From Stygiolobus caldivivus (GTDB lineage Archaea; Thermoproteota; Thermoprotei_A; Sulfolobales; Sulfolobaceae): 64,000 bases of DNA. This document shows, in pieces, positions 1-8,816 of the stretch; position 1 is the stretch's first letter; the number at the start of each line of letters is the position of its first letter. The position numbers and the translations under genes were made by a program. The notes below the pieces were generated by a model that was not told where the DNA came from, did not search any database, and saw only the letters and a list, made by a program, of their open reading frames with translations. The DNA is taken from assembly GCF_019704315.1 (NCBI RefSeq), contig NZ_AP024597.1, positions 806,001 through 870,000 of the forward strand, read 5' to 3'.

Positions 1-335
1 ATCTCTTTAGCGATTTCAAAGCCTATATATTCGACGGTAGGATAGTTACCCTCTATTGTTTTAGTCTCGAGCTTAAACGGCCCTTTTATCGATACCTTTT
101 CTACATCCCTTTTTGGTATGATTAGCTTATGATCCCATTCTTTTATAACTTCTAACACAATTTTCTTTAGTATCCCGAAGTCTACGACGAAACCTGTATC
201 AGGGTCTATTCCATTACCTTCCACGGTAACAGACAGCTTATAAGTATGCCCGTGAAGTTGGTCATTACCCTCGGAGGAAAGAGTGTAGTGGGCTGAATCA
301 AACGCTATTCCTTCAACTCCTACTCTTACTTTCAT
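1..335 (-). CDS. 6-pyruvoyl-tetrahydropterin synthase / QueD-family enzyme (partial, C-terminus outside window)
   Basis: The reading frame starts at the ATG at 333-335 on the minus strand and runs off the left edge, so only about the first 111 residues are present. The family converts dihydroneopterin triphosphate to 6-carboxy- or 6-pyruvoyl-tetrahydropterin, the early step of 7-deazaguanine (archaeosine) synthesis. The three zinc histidines are visible: His16 in DSAHYT, and His28 and His30 in LHGHTY. The usual catalytic Cys four residues before the HGH motif (CxxxHGH) is replaced by Asn24, so the exact reaction is uncertain. The first codons overlap the end of the next minus-strand gene (stop at 313-315), which suggests translational coupling. 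Family assignment is firm; the specific activity is inference. Confidence 0.8.
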   Translation of the reverse strand, partial: MKVRVGVEGIAFDSAHYTLSSEGNDQLHGHTYKLSVTVEGNGIDPDTGFVVDFGILKKIVLEVIKEWDHKLIIPKRDVEKVSIKGPFKLETKTIEGNYPTVEYIGFEIAKE

Positions 336-819
336 TTAAAGCCCTCCTTATATTTTTGTTAAGGTGTTCCCAAAGTGACTCACTTAAATACCTTATTTCG
401 TGACAGAGGTTAACTAACTGGTCGTCTTTTTTTGCTTCTTCCACACTCTTGTATACTTTCATTACCTCGTCAAAGTTACCTTTAATTACTGTCCTATCGT
501 TGAACGATAATGTATCTGACCCGATTACAAAGTCTCCTCCGTATTCTACTATTCTGTAGAATGAAAAAGTGAGCTCATCTATGTTAACTTTTATAGGCAT
601 GCGCATCTCGAGTTCTCTCATTAATACTTCTACTCTGTCCTCTATTAGTGACTTCAGTGAGTCTATCACTTCTAGCTGTTGACTGAATCCTTCAATACGT
701 AATAGTTCCTTAAACTTAGAGGATTTTATACACTCTGAACTACAAGGTATTTCTATTTCTAATACCTTTAACTTCTCTATTGGTGGCGAGTTTAAATAAT
801 CGTCAATTATATTATTCAT
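313..819 (-). CDS. Conserved hypothetical protein upstream of queD-like gene
   Basis: A 168-residue acidic, helix-rich protein with no domain I recognise. It has a Cys pair near residues 26 and 30 (PCSSEC) and a C-terminal half rich in Glu and Lys. It has no signal peptide or membrane segment, so it is probably cytoplasmic. Its end overlaps the start of the queD-like gene by 23 nt, consistent with a two-gene operon and possible translational coupling. The start ATG lies only 31 nt from the start of the divergent nucleotidyltransferase gene at 851, so the two promoters must reach into each other's coding regions or leaders. Function unknown. Confidence 0.6.
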   Translation of the reverse strand: MNNIIDDYLNSPPIEKLKVLEIEIPCSSECIKSSKFKELLRIEGFSQQLEVIDSLKSLIEDRVEVLMRELEMRMPIKVNIDELTFSFYRIVEYGGDFVIGSDTLSFNDRTVIKGNFDEVMKVYKSVEEAKKDDQLVNLCHEIRYLSESLWEHLNKNIRRALNESKSRS

Positions 820-850
820 AAATAACAGTTGGAAAGCTGAGTAATAAAGT

Positions 851-1288
851 ATGAAAGAGCTTTTTGATGTCCTTGAGGAATACCTTACTAAAATGATCCA
901 GCATTACGCTACTAAGATAAAAGCCATAGTAATAGGGGGATCCGCATTAGAGTCAGAAGATATCAATAGGCCGCTGTTTGTCGTTGTGGTGATAGAAGGT
1001 GTTAAAAGGATATCCTTCCTAGCAAGGCAAGAAATAATAGAATACTTTATTAAAAAACTTGAGTCCGAGAAAGTTTACTCCAATTATGTGATCAGTACGG
1101 GGCATAGGCCCTTGATTTACTCCATCCTAGTTGACCCCCTAGAACTGGAGTACCACATACCGATAATTTCCTACGTCATCTCAAAGGGCAGGGTCATAAT
1201 CGGTGATATCCAAGAGAAAAAGTTCGATTACCTAGGGACAGTGTTAAAGATGGGAGAGGTCAATAAAGGAGACGTGGTGGACCTATGA
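851..1288 (+). CDS. Degenerate minimal nucleotidyltransferase (MNT-like), partner of HEPN protein
   Basis: A 145-residue protein with a recognisable but eroded MNT fold. The hydrophobic strand and GGSALE turn at residues 29-34 match the start of the family's GS-x10-DxD signature. However, the stretch that should carry the metal-binding Asp-x-Asp reads as a plain hydrophobic strand (FVVVVIE). An active NMP-transferase is therefore unlikely; a structural or antitoxin-like role is an inference. It overlaps the following HEPN-like gene by 4 nt (ATGA-type junction), the classic arrangement of MNT/HEPN pairs. It is divergent from the gene at 313-819. Confidence 0.55.
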   Translation: MKELFDVLEEYLTKMIQHYATKIKAIVIGGSALESEDINRPLFVVVVIEGVKRISFLARQEIIEYFIKKLESEKVYSNYVISTGHRPLIYSILVDPLELEYHIPIISYVISKGRVIIGDIQEKKFDYLGTVLKMGEVNKGDVVDL

Positions 1289-1695
1289 ATAATAGTGCTT
1301 TGGCTTCAGAGTTCATGACTAGGGCTTTCAGGAGTTTAAACAACGCTAAAACCTCTTATGAAGAAGGCGATTTAACGGACGCGATTTCCTATCTCTATAG
1401 CGTTGTGGAGCTTTTGAGTGCAGCTCTATTAGGCCTTTATGGTTTCTACACCCCCTGTGAACACAAGGCCCAGATGTTAAACGTAATAGTCAGTAAGGTA
1501 AACGAAAAAGAAATAGCGCTAATAAGGAAACTCCAACTCCTAGAGCAGAGGCTCTACCCTACGTTATTAGTAGATGAGTCTTCACTAAAGGAAGGCTCAG
1601 TTGTGGCTAGAAACGTTGAGACAAAAAACTTGGTAAAAGAAGTTGAGGATTTATTTGAGTTAGCCAATAAAGTATTTGATGAGTTTCATAGTTGA
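1285..1695 (+). CDS. HEPN-domain protein paired with MNT-like gene
   Basis: A 136-residue all-alpha protein. Its N-terminal pattern (FMTRAFRSLNNAKTSYEEG, then a long helix with alternating hydrophobics, then EHKAQMLNVIV) is typical of HEPN proteins of the archaeal COG1895 type. No clear catalytic RX4-6H motif of the RNase toxins is visible. It may therefore be non-catalytic, or use an alternative site. The start overlaps the stop of the MNT-like gene, so the two are likely translated together. A third small ORF starts within its last codons. Family call moderately sure; toxin activity not shown. Confidence 0.55.
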   Translation: MNNSALASEFMTRAFRSLNNAKTSYEEGDLTDAISYLYSVVELLSAALLGLYGFYTPCEHKAQMLNVIVSKVNEKEIALIRKLQLLEQRLYPTLLVDESSLKEGSVVARNVETKNLVKEVEDLFELANKVFDEFHS

Positions 1696-1879
1696 CCTGG
1701 ATAAAGATACTTGCGGTAATGATGTTATTGAAGCATTGGGGAATTTCTCTTTAGGAGTGGTTTATAAAATAAGTAAGGATAACCCTTACCTCGAAGAGGT
1801 TCTCAAAAAATACAAAATCGAAGTTGTTAGGGAAGAAGGTGATGTGATTTATTTTCAGGTAATATCTTTTTCTGGTTAA
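1679..1879 (+). CDS. Small hypothetical protein at the end of the MNT/HEPN operon
   Basis: A 66-residue ORF from the ATG at 1679 (a TTG at 1676 is also in frame). It overlaps the end of the HEPN gene by 17 nt, so it looks like a third gene of the same transcription unit. It begins with a short beta-strand ([19 protein letters not shown]) followed by a helix and two strands, resembling a small alpha/beta sulfurtransferase-like or TusA-like fold, but the sequence is too short to assign. Its stop overlaps the region where the next gene's true N-terminus should begin. Confidence 0.4.
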   Translation: MSFIVDLDKDTCGNDVIEALGNFSLGVVYKISKDNPYLEEVLKKYKIEVVREEGDVIYFQVISFSG

Positions 1880-1956
1880 ATTTTTATAGTCAAGTTAGAA
1901 GATGGTTAGGATTTAAAGAAGAAGATGACTACCGATCAGCCTTACTACTGGACACG

Positions 1957-2517
1957 TTGTTAAGCGGGGTTGATGATTACACAGAGGACCTCGCCATAAC
2001 CATAAAGGGTAAAAAGGTGGCTGTGGTCGGTGCAGGGCCTAACTTAGAGGACGTCAGGGACATTGATGCAGATGTTATAATATCAGCTGACGGTGCTACT
2101 AACTACCTGGTATCAAGGGGTATAGAGCCCGACGTAATCGTAACAGACCTTGACGGCTTAACCGTATACCCCTATAGGCCTTTATACGTTATTCTAGCCC
2201 ACGGAAACAATATCGACATGTTAAAGGAGAAGGTTCATCATTTAAGGGATAAAAAGGTAATAGGTACGTCTCAAGTTTTTCCTTTCGGTAGGTTAAAATT
2301 ATTTGGCGGTTTTACCGACGGAGATAGGGGCGTAGTCCTAGCATCGGTTTTTGGTGCCAAATCAATAGTGACTTACGGTATGGACTTTGACTCCGGAGTA
2401 GTTGGCAAATATTCAAAGCCGTACTATAAAAACAATTTACCAGCATCGTGGACTAAGAGAAATAAGTTAAAAATTGCAAAGTATATAATTGAAGGAGTTT
2501 TTAGCAAAACTTTATAA
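1957..2517 (+). CDS. 6-hydroxymethyl-7,8-dihydropterin pyrophosphokinase, MptE-like (DUF115); start uncertain
   Basis: This is the archaeal pterin diphosphokinase family that makes 6-hydroxymethyl-dihydropterin diphosphate for folate-type or methanopterin-type cofactors. Characteristic sequences are [16 protein letters not shown], a Rossmann-like strand; [19 protein letters not shown]; and VTDLDGL. These are followed by ILAHGNN and [10 protein letters not shown]. The first usable start codon is TTG at 1957. The frame is open back to the stop at 1840-1842, and the upstream codons (about 1873-1956) encode a family-like N-terminus (residues such as [20 protein letters not shown]) with no ATG, GTG or TTG. 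The true start is therefore upstream and non-standard, or an indel is present. The family is well supported. Confidence 0.75.
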   Translation: MLSGVDDYTEDLAITIKGKKVAVVGAGPNLEDVRDIDADVIISADGATNYLVSRGIEPDVIVTDLDGLTVYPYRPLYVILAHGNNIDMLKEKVHHLRDKKVIGTSQVFPFGRLKLFGGFTDGDRGVVLASVFGAKSIVTYGMDFDSGVVGKYSKPYYKNNLPASWTKRNKLKIAKYIIEGVFSKTL

Positions 2518-2537
2518 TTGTATAAGCAAAGAAAAAT

Positions 2538-3698
2538 TTGGGATGTCTTTTCTTTGTTGATTCAAAAAAAGTTAGAATATTCGACACAACATTAAGAGAT
2601 GGAGAGCAAGCACCAGGGATAGACTTAACTATAGAACAAAAAGTAAGAATAGCTAAGCAATTAGCGGAGTTAGGGGTAGATGTAATAGAAGCAGGTTTTC
2701 CTGCGGCGTCTGAAGGTGAGTTTGAATCTACGAAAAGGATCTTAGACGAAGTTGGAGATAAGGTGGAAGTGATAGGTCTTTCAAGAGCTGTAAAACAAGA
2801 TATTGATAGGACTATAGATACGGGAATAGCAAGTATACACGTGTTTATAGCTACATCAGATATCCACCTAAAGTATAAGCTAAAAATGACTAGAGAACAA
2901 GTATTAGATAGGATTTATGAGTCGGTGAGATACGCTAAAGACCACGGGCTAATAGTGGAATACTCACCTGAAGATGCTACTAGGACTGAGGAAGAATTCC
3001 TCTTAAAGGCAGTTAAGACTGCAGTAGAAGCAGGTGCTGATAGGATAAATATACCAGATACCGTAGGGGTCATGCACCCGTTTAAGTTTTATGACCTTAT
3101 CAGCAAGGTGGTAAAGGCAGCTGACGGTCGTATTATAAGTGTCCACTGCCACAACGACTTCGGTCTAGCTACAGCTAACTCGATTGCAGGAGTTATGGCT
3201 GGGGCGAGGCAAGTCCACGTGACAGTTAACGGTATAGGAGAAAGGGCGGGTAACGCTTCGTTAGAAGAAGTGGTAATGTCTTTGAAGAAATTACTTGGGT
3301 ATGAGGTAGGTGTAAAGACTTTTATGTTATACGAGACTTCTAGGTTAGTGTCCGAGTTGACGGGAGTACCGGTCCCCTACTTTAAGGCAATAGTAGGAGA
3401 AAACGCCTTCGGACATGAATCTGGGATCCATGTACATGGGGTCATAGAGAACCCCTTCACATACGAACCTATATCTCCGGAGGAAGTAGGTAACTTTAGG
3501 AGGATAGCTTTAGGTAAGCATAGCGGTATTCACGGCCTGAAGAAGCTGTTATCAGAGCAAGGCATAGAGTTGTCAGACGATGAACTCAGGGAAGTACTAA
3601 AGGAGATAAAGTCGTTAGCAGAGAGCGGGCATAAGGTAACCGTAGACGATGCCAAAGCGATAGCTATTAAAGTTTCAACTAAAAAGATAAATGTATGA
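2538..3698 (+). CDS. 2-isopropylmalate / homocitrate / citramalate synthase family enzyme
   Basis: A Claisen-type acyltransferase of the DRE-TIM superfamily that condenses acetyl-CoA with a 2-oxoacid. The metal and substrate site is visible: [13 protein letters not shown] at residues 15-27, [13 protein letters not shown] at about 203-215 with two His metal ligands, and GERAGN. At 386 residues it has the barrel and following subdomains but not the C-terminal LeuA leucine-feedback domain, like the short archaeal AksA/LeuA/CimA proteins. The sequence alone does not decide whether 2-oxoisovalerate, 2-oxoglutarate or pyruvate is used. The only upstream start is TTG at 2538. The next gene overlaps by 4 nt (ATGA), indicating co-transcription. 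Confidence 0.8.
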   Translation: MGCLFFVDSKKVRIFDTTLRDGEQAPGIDLTIEQKVRIAKQLAELGVDVIEAGFPAASEGEFESTKRILDEVGDKVEVIGLSRAVKQDIDRTIDTGIASIHVFIATSDIHLKYKLKMTREQVLDRIYESVRYAKDHGLIVEYSPEDATRTEEEFLLKAVKTAVEAGADRINIPDTVGVMHPFKFYDLISKVVKAADGRIISVHCHNDFGLATANSIAGVMAGARQVHVTVNGIGERAGNASLEEVVMSLKKLLGYEVGVKTFMLYETSRLVSELTGVPVPYFKAIVGENAFGHESGIHVHGVIENPFTYEPISPEEVGNFRRIALGKHSGIHGLKKLLSEQGIELSDDELREVLKEIKSLAESGHKVTVDDAKAIAIKVSTKKINV

Positions 3699-4330
3699 TC
3701 AGGTTTTTATTACACTCTGCATTTTTTCTTGATAATCTAATTTTAATAGACCCACACGACGGAGGAAGTATAGGATTACCACGCCCTGAAGTTAAAGCCC
3801 CGTTAGTATTGATAACTCATAACCACTACGACCATAACGCATACGAAATAATACCCCATGAGACCGTGAAAGTTAGGTTCTATGGGGAATTTAATTACAA
3901 AAATTACACCATTCAAGGATTAAAATCATACCATGACAAAGAGAAAGGTAAGAGGAGAGGAGAGACGGCCATCTATAAGATCACGTCTCCAGACGGTAGA
4001 GTATATGTGCATTTGGGAGACTTGGGACACATGTTGGACGAGAAAACGGTAGAAGAACTAAAAAACCCTGACTATCTAATGGTCCCAGTTGGCGGAGTAA
4101 TAACTATAAGTCCTTCAGAGGCGTTACAGGTGATTAAAGACCTAAACCCCAAAATAGTGTTTCCGATGCACTACTGGGTTAAGGGGCATTATATGCCATT
4201 AGAACCTATAGGGCCTTTCTTGGAACTAGCTAACAAGGAGGGCATAAAGACCGTACCTTTGCCTAAAAATGAGGTAAACGAAGAAAGTGTTGAAAAAGGT
4301 ACCGTAATTTATTATAGTAATTTAGCATGA
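3695..4330 (+). CDS. Metallo-beta-lactamase-fold hydrolase (UlaG-like)
   Basis: A 211-residue metal-dependent hydrolase with the motif [11 protein letters not shown] at about residues 46-56 (HxHxDH zinc site), further His residues in HLGDLGH and a late MHYW segment. The short length and the pattern match the UlaG/YtnP-type branch (PF12706/PF13483). The substrate is unknown. The start codon overlaps the TGA of the preceding synthase gene (ATGA), so it is the second gene of that unit. No signal peptide; cytoplasmic. Confidence 0.75.
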   Translation: MIRFLLHSAFFLDNLILIDPHDGGSIGLPRPEVKAPLVLITHNHYDHNAYEIIPHETVKVRFYGEFNYKNYTIQGLKSYHDKEKGKRRGETAIYKITSPDGRVYVHLGDLGHMLDEKTVEELKNPDYLMVPVGGVITISPSEALQVIKDLNPKIVFPMHYWVKGHYMPLEPIGPFLELANKEGIKTVPLPKNEVNEESVEKGTVIYYSNLA

Positions 4331-5104
4331 TGTCGTTTGTTTCTTTATAGCTTCTCTTTGTATCCGTTGTTTCGTCCCCACCTTCACTGCTTCATCGAAT
4401 AGGACACTTTGAAACTTTTGGGACTTTGAGAGTTTTAGTTTAACTTTTCCGTGTCGTTATTAAGCTATAAATTAGCGTGAAAGGAACCTTGCCTTGGAGC
4501 TACGATACGAGACAAGGACTTAACATGTCTGAAGTAGTATAAAGTGATTTATAGCTCAGTTACAGCGCTACCAACTTTTTGAAGAATTATACCCAGTCAA
4601 TATGTAAAGGTCAGATGTACCTCTATAGCTACATATACCAAGTTGTATATCAGGGAAAGGGCCTTGCCTTTCAAAGGATAACGGGCGGTCCACGTTTCCT
4701 TTGCAATTTCTATTTGCCTATATATGGTGAGATTATAACCTAAATATACGCTAAGTAATATTAATACATCGTACGTGTAGAGGCGTAAGAGGGTTAGTCT
4801 ATGATTTAGTTTATCTAGAATGATCTTCCATGTACTTTATTATTTGTCCACGAATTATATTAACTCGAGGGAAAATATTTCAATCTCTAATGGAGACGTA
4901 GGCGACCTAGCATGACCGAGTATAATTTTATCGTCATTCTATTTCAGTATTGCACAACACAAAGCTTAAATACAGCTTATAAGACGGGAAGAAAAATTTA
5001 TATGGGCTTTATAAGCCCTACTATTTTACCTTATAGGGCTTACGCCCTTCTTAAATCTCCATTTAAAAAATAATTAACTATTTATTGTATTTCACTTTCT
5101 CCGG
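4331..5104. other. Gene-free stretch with hairpins
   Basis: About 770 nt with no convincing gene. A minus-strand frame ending near 4330 is open for about 43 codons but I do not recognise it. Two tight inverted repeats lie near the right end: GGGCTT-TAT-AAGCCC at 5004-5018 and AGGGC-TTAC-GCCCT at 5035-5048. A further stem GAAAGG/CCTTTC is at 4655-4672. The flanking right-hand gene is a ribbon-helix-helix protein. Confidence 0.5.
5004..5048. other. Tandem hairpin pair downstream of RHH gene
   Basis: GGGCTT (5004-5009), loop TAT, AAGCCC (5013-5018), then AGGGC (5035-5039), loop TTAC, GCCCT (5044-5048). Both stems use the word GGGCTT. They lie about 55 nt beyond the stop of the minus-strand RHH gene and could be a transcript end or a processed structure. 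Confidence 0.45.
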
Positions 5105-5293
5105 TTAGAGTTTAACTTTTTCTACTTTCGCGACCGGTACAGTCTCTTTATCCATTTCTGTCTTTACTAAACTTTCAATAGCTTTTCTTATGGCCTCTGA
5201 TCTATTTAAGTTATACCTTATTGCATATCTATCTAATAGTTCTAATAAATCCTCTTCTACTTTGAATGTTACAACTCTCATCTTGCTACCCAA
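5105..5293 (-). CDS. CopG-type ribbon-helix-helix regulator
   Basis: A 62-residue small DNA-binding protein. Residues 5-47 ([20 protein letters not shown], then [13 protein letters not shown]) show the RHH pattern: one strand for base contacts, then two helices ending in an acidic/basic tail. Such proteins act as dimeric repressors and are common on archaeal plasmids and viruses. The start is TTG at 5291-5293, preceded by GAGGAG; an ATG four codons later is the alternative. It is divergent from a second RHH gene, and an 11-bp perfect inverted repeat lies between them. Confidence 0.75.
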   Translation of the reverse strand: MGSKMRVVTFKVEEDLLELLDRYAIRYNLNRSEAIRKAIESLVKTEMDKETVPVAKVEKVKL

Positions 5294-5298
5294 ATTAA

Positions 5299-5366
5299 TA
5301 CTCCTCTTGCTAAGCCTTAAATATTATCTGGAGCGGTATTTCCATATTACACTTACAAGAGGAGTA
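5299..5366. promoter_or_regulatory. 11-bp perfect inverted repeat between divergent RHH genes
   Basis: TACTCCTCTTG at 5299-5309 and CAAGAGGAGTA at 5356-5366, separated by 46 nt. Each arm contains a GAGGAG word that would also serve as a Shine-Dalgarno sequence for a gene reading outward. It may be an operator for one or both RHH proteins, or just two ribosome-binding sites. The AT-rich centre (about 5315-5350) should hold both promoters. Confidence 0.45.
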
Positions 5367-5427
5367 CAAAATGATGAAGATTAATATATTCGTGTTTCAT
5401 ATATTTTTATTCAGAGGAGAATACACA

Positions 5428-5733
5428 GTGCCTACCATACACTTATCATTGCCTGAATCACTTTACGAGGAGCTAAAAAAGAGAGCTGATGACATGGGCG
5501 TACAGATCACTGACCTTGTAAAGTTTTACATACGAATGGGCGTAAAGGGTTCCTTTGATGAAGACAAAGATGATAGGGATGACGATAAGTACTCTAAAAT
5601 GGAAGAGAACATGATCTACCTAGAGGCTAGGATAGCTCAGCTCGAGACGTTAGTTAGCGAGCTTATGAGGAAAGTAAGTGATAATGAGGCAGAAGACGAA
5701 GAAGTAGAAATTATAAATAAGGACAGTAAATAA
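5428..5733 (+). CDS. Ribbon-helix-helix protein with C-terminal coiled coil
   Basis: Starting at the GTG at 5428, preceded by AGAGGAGA, the protein is 101 residues and opens directly with an RHH strand and helices (PTIHLSLPESLYEELKKRA, then DLVKFYIRMGVKG). A highly acidic linker and a heptad-type helix (about residues 57-85, MEENMIYLEARIAQLETL) follow, which should oligomerise. The frame is also open back to ATG 5371, which would add an odd hydrophobic leader. I prefer 5428 because the RHH strand then starts the protein. The neighbour is a divergent RHH gene. Probable transcription regulator; target unknown. Confidence 0.7.
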   Translation: MPTIHLSLPESLYEELKKRADDMGVQITDLVKFYIRMGVKGSFDEDKDDRDDDKYSKMEENMIYLEARIAQLETLVSELMRKVSDNEAEDEEVEIINKDSK

Positions 5734-5740
5734 TAATTTT

Positions 5741-5796
5741 GGGCCTACGTGAAATGCCCTTGTGTCCCAAGGGCTTATGAACGTAGGTGGGTCCCC
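5741..5796 (+). other. Nested stem-loop after RHH gene (candidate structured RNA)
   Basis: Three nested pairings: GGG (5741-5743) with CCC (5793-5795); CCTACGT (5744-5750) with ACGTAGG (5781-5787); and GCCCTTG (5756-5762) with CAAGGGC (5768-5774) around a 5-nt loop. It starts 8 nt after the stop codon of the RHH gene. It could be a terminator-like structure, an autoregulatory RNA or a DNA hairpin used by an element. Confidence 0.55.
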
Positions 5797-5914
5797 TAAT
5801 TTAGGATTAAAAATTATTCAAAAATTATAAATCGCATTTTACTTGAAAAATGATGTTACAGGGACGTCCTGATTATAAAAAGGAAAAAATGATGATTTGA
5901 TTCCTCGAACTGAT

Positions 5915-6142
5915 TTACATGACTATTAATGTTACAGTCCTTAGGATAGCAGTATTCTTCCTTATTTGTGCGATTACTTTATTTAATTCATCTAAGGTCT
6001 CCGCAATTATTTCTACTACTACGTCATATTCCCCATAAACGGGGTTTGCTTCTTTTACCCCGTTTATCTTTTTCATTTCATTGGCAACATCCGCCTCTTT
6101 TCCAACAGTCGTGACAATTAAAACGTAGGCTTTTACTCCCAT
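5915..6142 (-). CDS. Stand-alone Lrp/AsnC C-terminal (RAM) domain protein
   Basis: A 75-residue protein equal to the ligand-binding RAM domain of Lrp/AsnC regulators, without a helix-turn-helix. The sequence follows the family's alpha-beta sandwich: [12 protein letters not shown], a helix, then [18 protein letters not shown] and the final strand ILRTVTLIV. Such proteins form octamers that bind amino acids and can modulate full-length Lrp regulators or enzymes. It lies alone between an RHH pair and an ABC exporter. Ligand unknown. Confidence 0.85.
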   Translation of the reverse strand: MGVKAYVLIVTTVGKEADVANEMKKINGVKEANPVYGEYDVVVEIIAETLDELNKVIAQIRKNTAILRTVTLIVM

Positions 6143-6178
6143 GATCTAAAATCTTAGCATAGAAAAATAAAATATTTT

Positions 6179-7360
6179 TCATTTCAAGAGAAGCCTTTCT
6201 GAATCAAATGCCCTAGATGCCAGATATATTAAAAATACAGAGACCGCTAACGTTCCCAACAGAGAGAATATAGATTCTTGTATTGACCCGAATACATAGA
6301 GGAGTAGCCCCAAGCTTATCTGCACGTAAGGAATAACATAAATTGCAGATAAGGGAAAACTTAGTTGAGCAGGGTTTATAAAGAGTGCTGTAAATGAAGC
6401 GATCATCCCGAAACTCAGTACTATGAAGTTTATAACTTGGATATTCCTTACAGACCCACCTAAGATGACGAGGAAGACAAGGCTCAATGCACCGGTTAAT
6501 AACACTGATAGTAGGTAGACTACTACTATCATAGCTAGAAAAGGCAAGGTTAGGCTAATAGTCAGGTTTAGGGCTACACTAGACAAGAGTACGAATAAGA
6601 GCGTCCCTATTATATCACCTAGGGAGGAGAAGAGCCCTAAGACAGAAGCTATTATTAATTTAGAGAAGATGAAAGACCTGACCGATAAAGGAGTAGCCAG
6701 TAAGGACTCTAACGTCCTCCTTTCTCTCTCACCTGTTATACCTTCCAAGAGGTAAAACACGATTGGGGTAGCACTGGGGAATATAATCAGTGCTATAATC
6801 CTAGTAAGTTCCGCCAACTGGCCTGCACTACTACTCGTGGGGTGACCTGTTACAGTCCTATAACCTAGTACGAGATATATAGGATCTCTAATGTCTGATA
6901 TCGAGACGTTTATTTTAGCTTGGTGCTCTAAATAATCGATCCTCGTGTTCGAAATATTCAGAAGTAATTGATAGAGTGCTCCTTGGGCCAGATCTGACGC
7001 TTGTTGGTTAGAGGATATTACAACTTGATAGATTACATATGCTTGTCTACTTATATTACTCGCGTTCTGGTAAAAATCATTTGGGAACTCAATGATGACG
7101 TCTGGGTAAGGGGTCGACGTAACGTTCTCCTCCACTATACCTCCTCTACTCTGAATGTAGTTTGTGACTATCTTAACATAAGGGCTGTTTAGGGGGTTTT
7201 GGTTAATTACCGAGATCACGGGAGGCTGTGCCGATACTGAAGCATAAAGTACTATCCCTACCACTGGCAACAAGATAAAAGGCAATATGATTGTCGATAA
7301 CAGAAGCTTCTTATCCCTCTTTATCTCTGTAAATTCTTTAGCTAGGAATACTCTGATCAC
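6179..7360 (-). CDS. ABC-2 type exporter, membrane subunit
   Basis: A 393-residue polytopic protein of the NatB/ABC-2 permease family. It has one N-terminal membrane helix (about residues 20-42), then a large extracytoplasmic domain (about 45-180), then five or six C-terminal helices. The conserved cytoplasmic turn [19 protein letters not shown] at about 206-224 is characteristic of ABC-2 permeases. It overlaps the 3' end of the ATPase gene just upstream by 23 nt, so the two form one operon and one transporter. Related systems export sodium ions, lipids or peptides; the cargo here is unknown. Confidence 0.85.
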   Translation of the reverse strand: MIRVFLAKEFTEIKRDKKLLLSTIILPFILLPVVGIVLYASVSAQPPVISVINQNPLNSPYVKIVTNYIQSRGGIVEENVTSTPYPDVIIEFPNDFYQNASNISRQAYVIYQVVISSNQQASDLAQGALYQLLLNISNTRIDYLEHQAKINVSISDIRDPIYLVLGYRTVTGHPTSSSAGQLAELTRIIALIIFPSATPIVFYLLEGITGERERRTLESLLATPLSVRSFIFSKLIIASVLGLFSSLGDIIGTLLFVLLSSVALNLTISLTLPFLAMIVVVYLLSVLLTGALSLVFLVILGGSVRNIQVINFIVLSFGMIASFTALFINPAQLSFPLSAIYVIPYVQISLGLLLYVFGSIQESIFSLLGTLAVSVFLIYLASRAFDSERLLLK

Positions 7361-8087
7361 GACTTACCACCTTTAAGAACGCTTCCTCCAAATTCCTAAC
7401 ACCTAGTTTATCTGTGATCTCTTTTGGAGTCCCGATTTGTATAATTTTCCCATCATTAATCATCGCAACCCTATTGCACATATATTCAACTTCAAGCATA
7501 TTATGAGAGGACAGAATAATGGTGCTCCCGAGTTTCTTGGACATATCCGTTATAACGTTCCTGATCCTGACTGAAGACTCGACGTCTAGTGCAGATGTAG
7601 GCTCGTCCAGTATTGCGAGCTTGGGTTTAGTCATAAGGGTTCTGGCAATTATGAGCCTCCTTTTCATCCCCCTACTGTATGTCGCTGTCTTTTCATAGAT
7701 CTTTCTCCCCAGATCGGCTATCCTTATCCCTATTTCGATGTATTCTTCAGCTAATTTCTTATTTCCCTTAGCATAGATCTCGGCGAACAAGCTCAGATTT
7801 TCCAGTCCCGTTAGTCTCTCGTAAGGGAAAGCGTCTTCAGGCATATAAGAAATCAACCCCAACTCTTTTGCTTTTTCAGGCTCGTAGGAGAAAACCGATA
7901 CCTTCCCTTCGTACCTCCTTATTATCCCCGCTATTATCCTCAGTGTTGTAGTCTTTCCTGCACCGTTAGGTCCTATGAGACCAAAGACGTCCTCTTTGAA
8001 CACCTCGAAGGAGATACCCTTAAGGATCACAGTACTATTAAACTTCTTTACTACATCAGTAACACTTACCGCTATTTCGGAACTCAT
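7338..8087 (-). CDS. ABC exporter, ATP-binding subunit
   Basis: A 249-residue ATPase with Walker [10 protein letters not shown] (39-47), signature YSRGM (137-141, a variant of LSGGQ), Walker [13 protein letters not shown] (157-168) and the switch His in SSHNM. It pairs with the ABC-2 permease encoded downstream, overlapping it by 23 nt. It is divergent from the gene at 8142, with a shared AT-rich promoter region of about 54 nt. Cytoplasmic face of the membrane. Confidence 0.9.
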   Translation of the reverse strand: MSSEIAVSVTDVVKKFNSTVILKGISFEVFKEDVFGLIGPNGAGKTTTLRIIAGIIRRYEGKVSVFSYEPEKAKELGLISYMPEDAFPYERLTGLENLSLFAEIYAKGNKKLAEEYIEIGIRIADLGRKIYEKTATYSRGMKRRLIIARTLMTKPKLAILDEPTSALDVESSVRIRNVITDMSKKLGSTIILSSHNMLEVEYMCNRVAMINDGKIIQIGTPKEITDKLGVRNLEEAFLKVVSRDQSIPS

Positions 8088-8141
8088 TATACCATAATAA
8101 TTATTCTCTCAAAATTTAAAATCGTTCGGAAAAAAGTTCTT

Positions 8142-8816
8142 GTGATCACTGGTAGCATCAGGGACAGGACCGCTGAGTTCTTGCTGAAGTTCGCCGACAG
8201 AGGAGAAGCCGTGTTGAAAGCGGCGCTTGAGTTTAGCGAAGAGAACGAAAATAGAGAACTGGGAGACTTTAGCTATAAAGGAGTTTCGGAAAAACTTGTC
8301 GAGATGGGGTATAACTTCGACCCTAAGATGTTACTCCGTAGCCTTGAAAAGGACTATGGGATCACCGAGACGACCTATAAGAGTTCCAACCAACATTGGT
8401 GGAAATTTTTAGATAAAGAACAAGTAGCTAACGCCCTGTCAGAATCCGGAGACCAAGACCCTAGGGTAAAACTTATATACTTAAAATTCTACTCCTTAGA
8501 CCCTAAGGAACTACAGAGAAAACTTGAGTTTTATTCTCGAAAGTCTTCCCTAACTGAACTAGATAAGAAAAACTTCAGGAGGATGGTCTTTGAGGAAATT
8601 GAACAATTAACTCAACTTTATGAAGACGCACTACAGTACGAGGAGACACAAGGGGTTGCCAAGCAAATTAACAAGTTATTAACTCTAGCTTATAAAGTAG
8701 GTAAGAGGATTTATGGAAAAGGTTTCGATCAGGGACTTCCTGAAGAAGAAAGAACGGAAAGAAAAGATAACCATGTTAACAGCTTACGATTACCCGACAG
8801 CGAGAGTGATATCTAA
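8142..8816 (+). CDS. Conserved hypothetical protein overlapping panB
   Basis: A 224-residue, charged, mostly helical protein starting at GTG 8142, with a TATA-like AATTTAAAA about 25-30 nt upstream, so probably leaderless. The N-terminal part (residues 20-80) looks like a helical, possibly winged-helix segment ([19 protein letters not shown], then [10 protein letters not shown]). The C-terminal part is coiled-coil-like. No family recognised. Its last 34 codons overlap the start of panB by 104 nt in another frame, unusually long. The tail (after about residue 190) is low in hydrophobic residues and probably dispensable. Confidence 0.6.
   Translation: MITGSIRDRTAEFLLKFADRGEAVLKAALEFSEENENRELGDFSYKGVSEKLVEMGYNFDPKMLLRSLEKDYGITETTYKSSNQHWWKFLDKEQVANALSESGDQDPRVKLIYLKFYSLDPKELQRKLEFYSRKSSLTELDKKNFRRMVFEEIEQLTQLYEDALQYEETQGVAKQINKLLTLAYKVGKRIYGKGFDQGLPEEERTERKDNHVNSLRLPDSESDI

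Noticed and set aside
4868-4895. CRISPR-like TTTCAATCTCTAATGGAGA in gene-free DNA
   Set aside because: Single occurrence with no repeat unit and no spacers nearby; a similar TTTCAATTTGC at about 32450 also stands alone.
5886-5950. Possible C/D box sRNA (ATGATGA followed by CTGA)
   Set aside because: Box D and a second C'/D' pair are not placed correctly and the segment overlaps the end of the RAM-domain gene.
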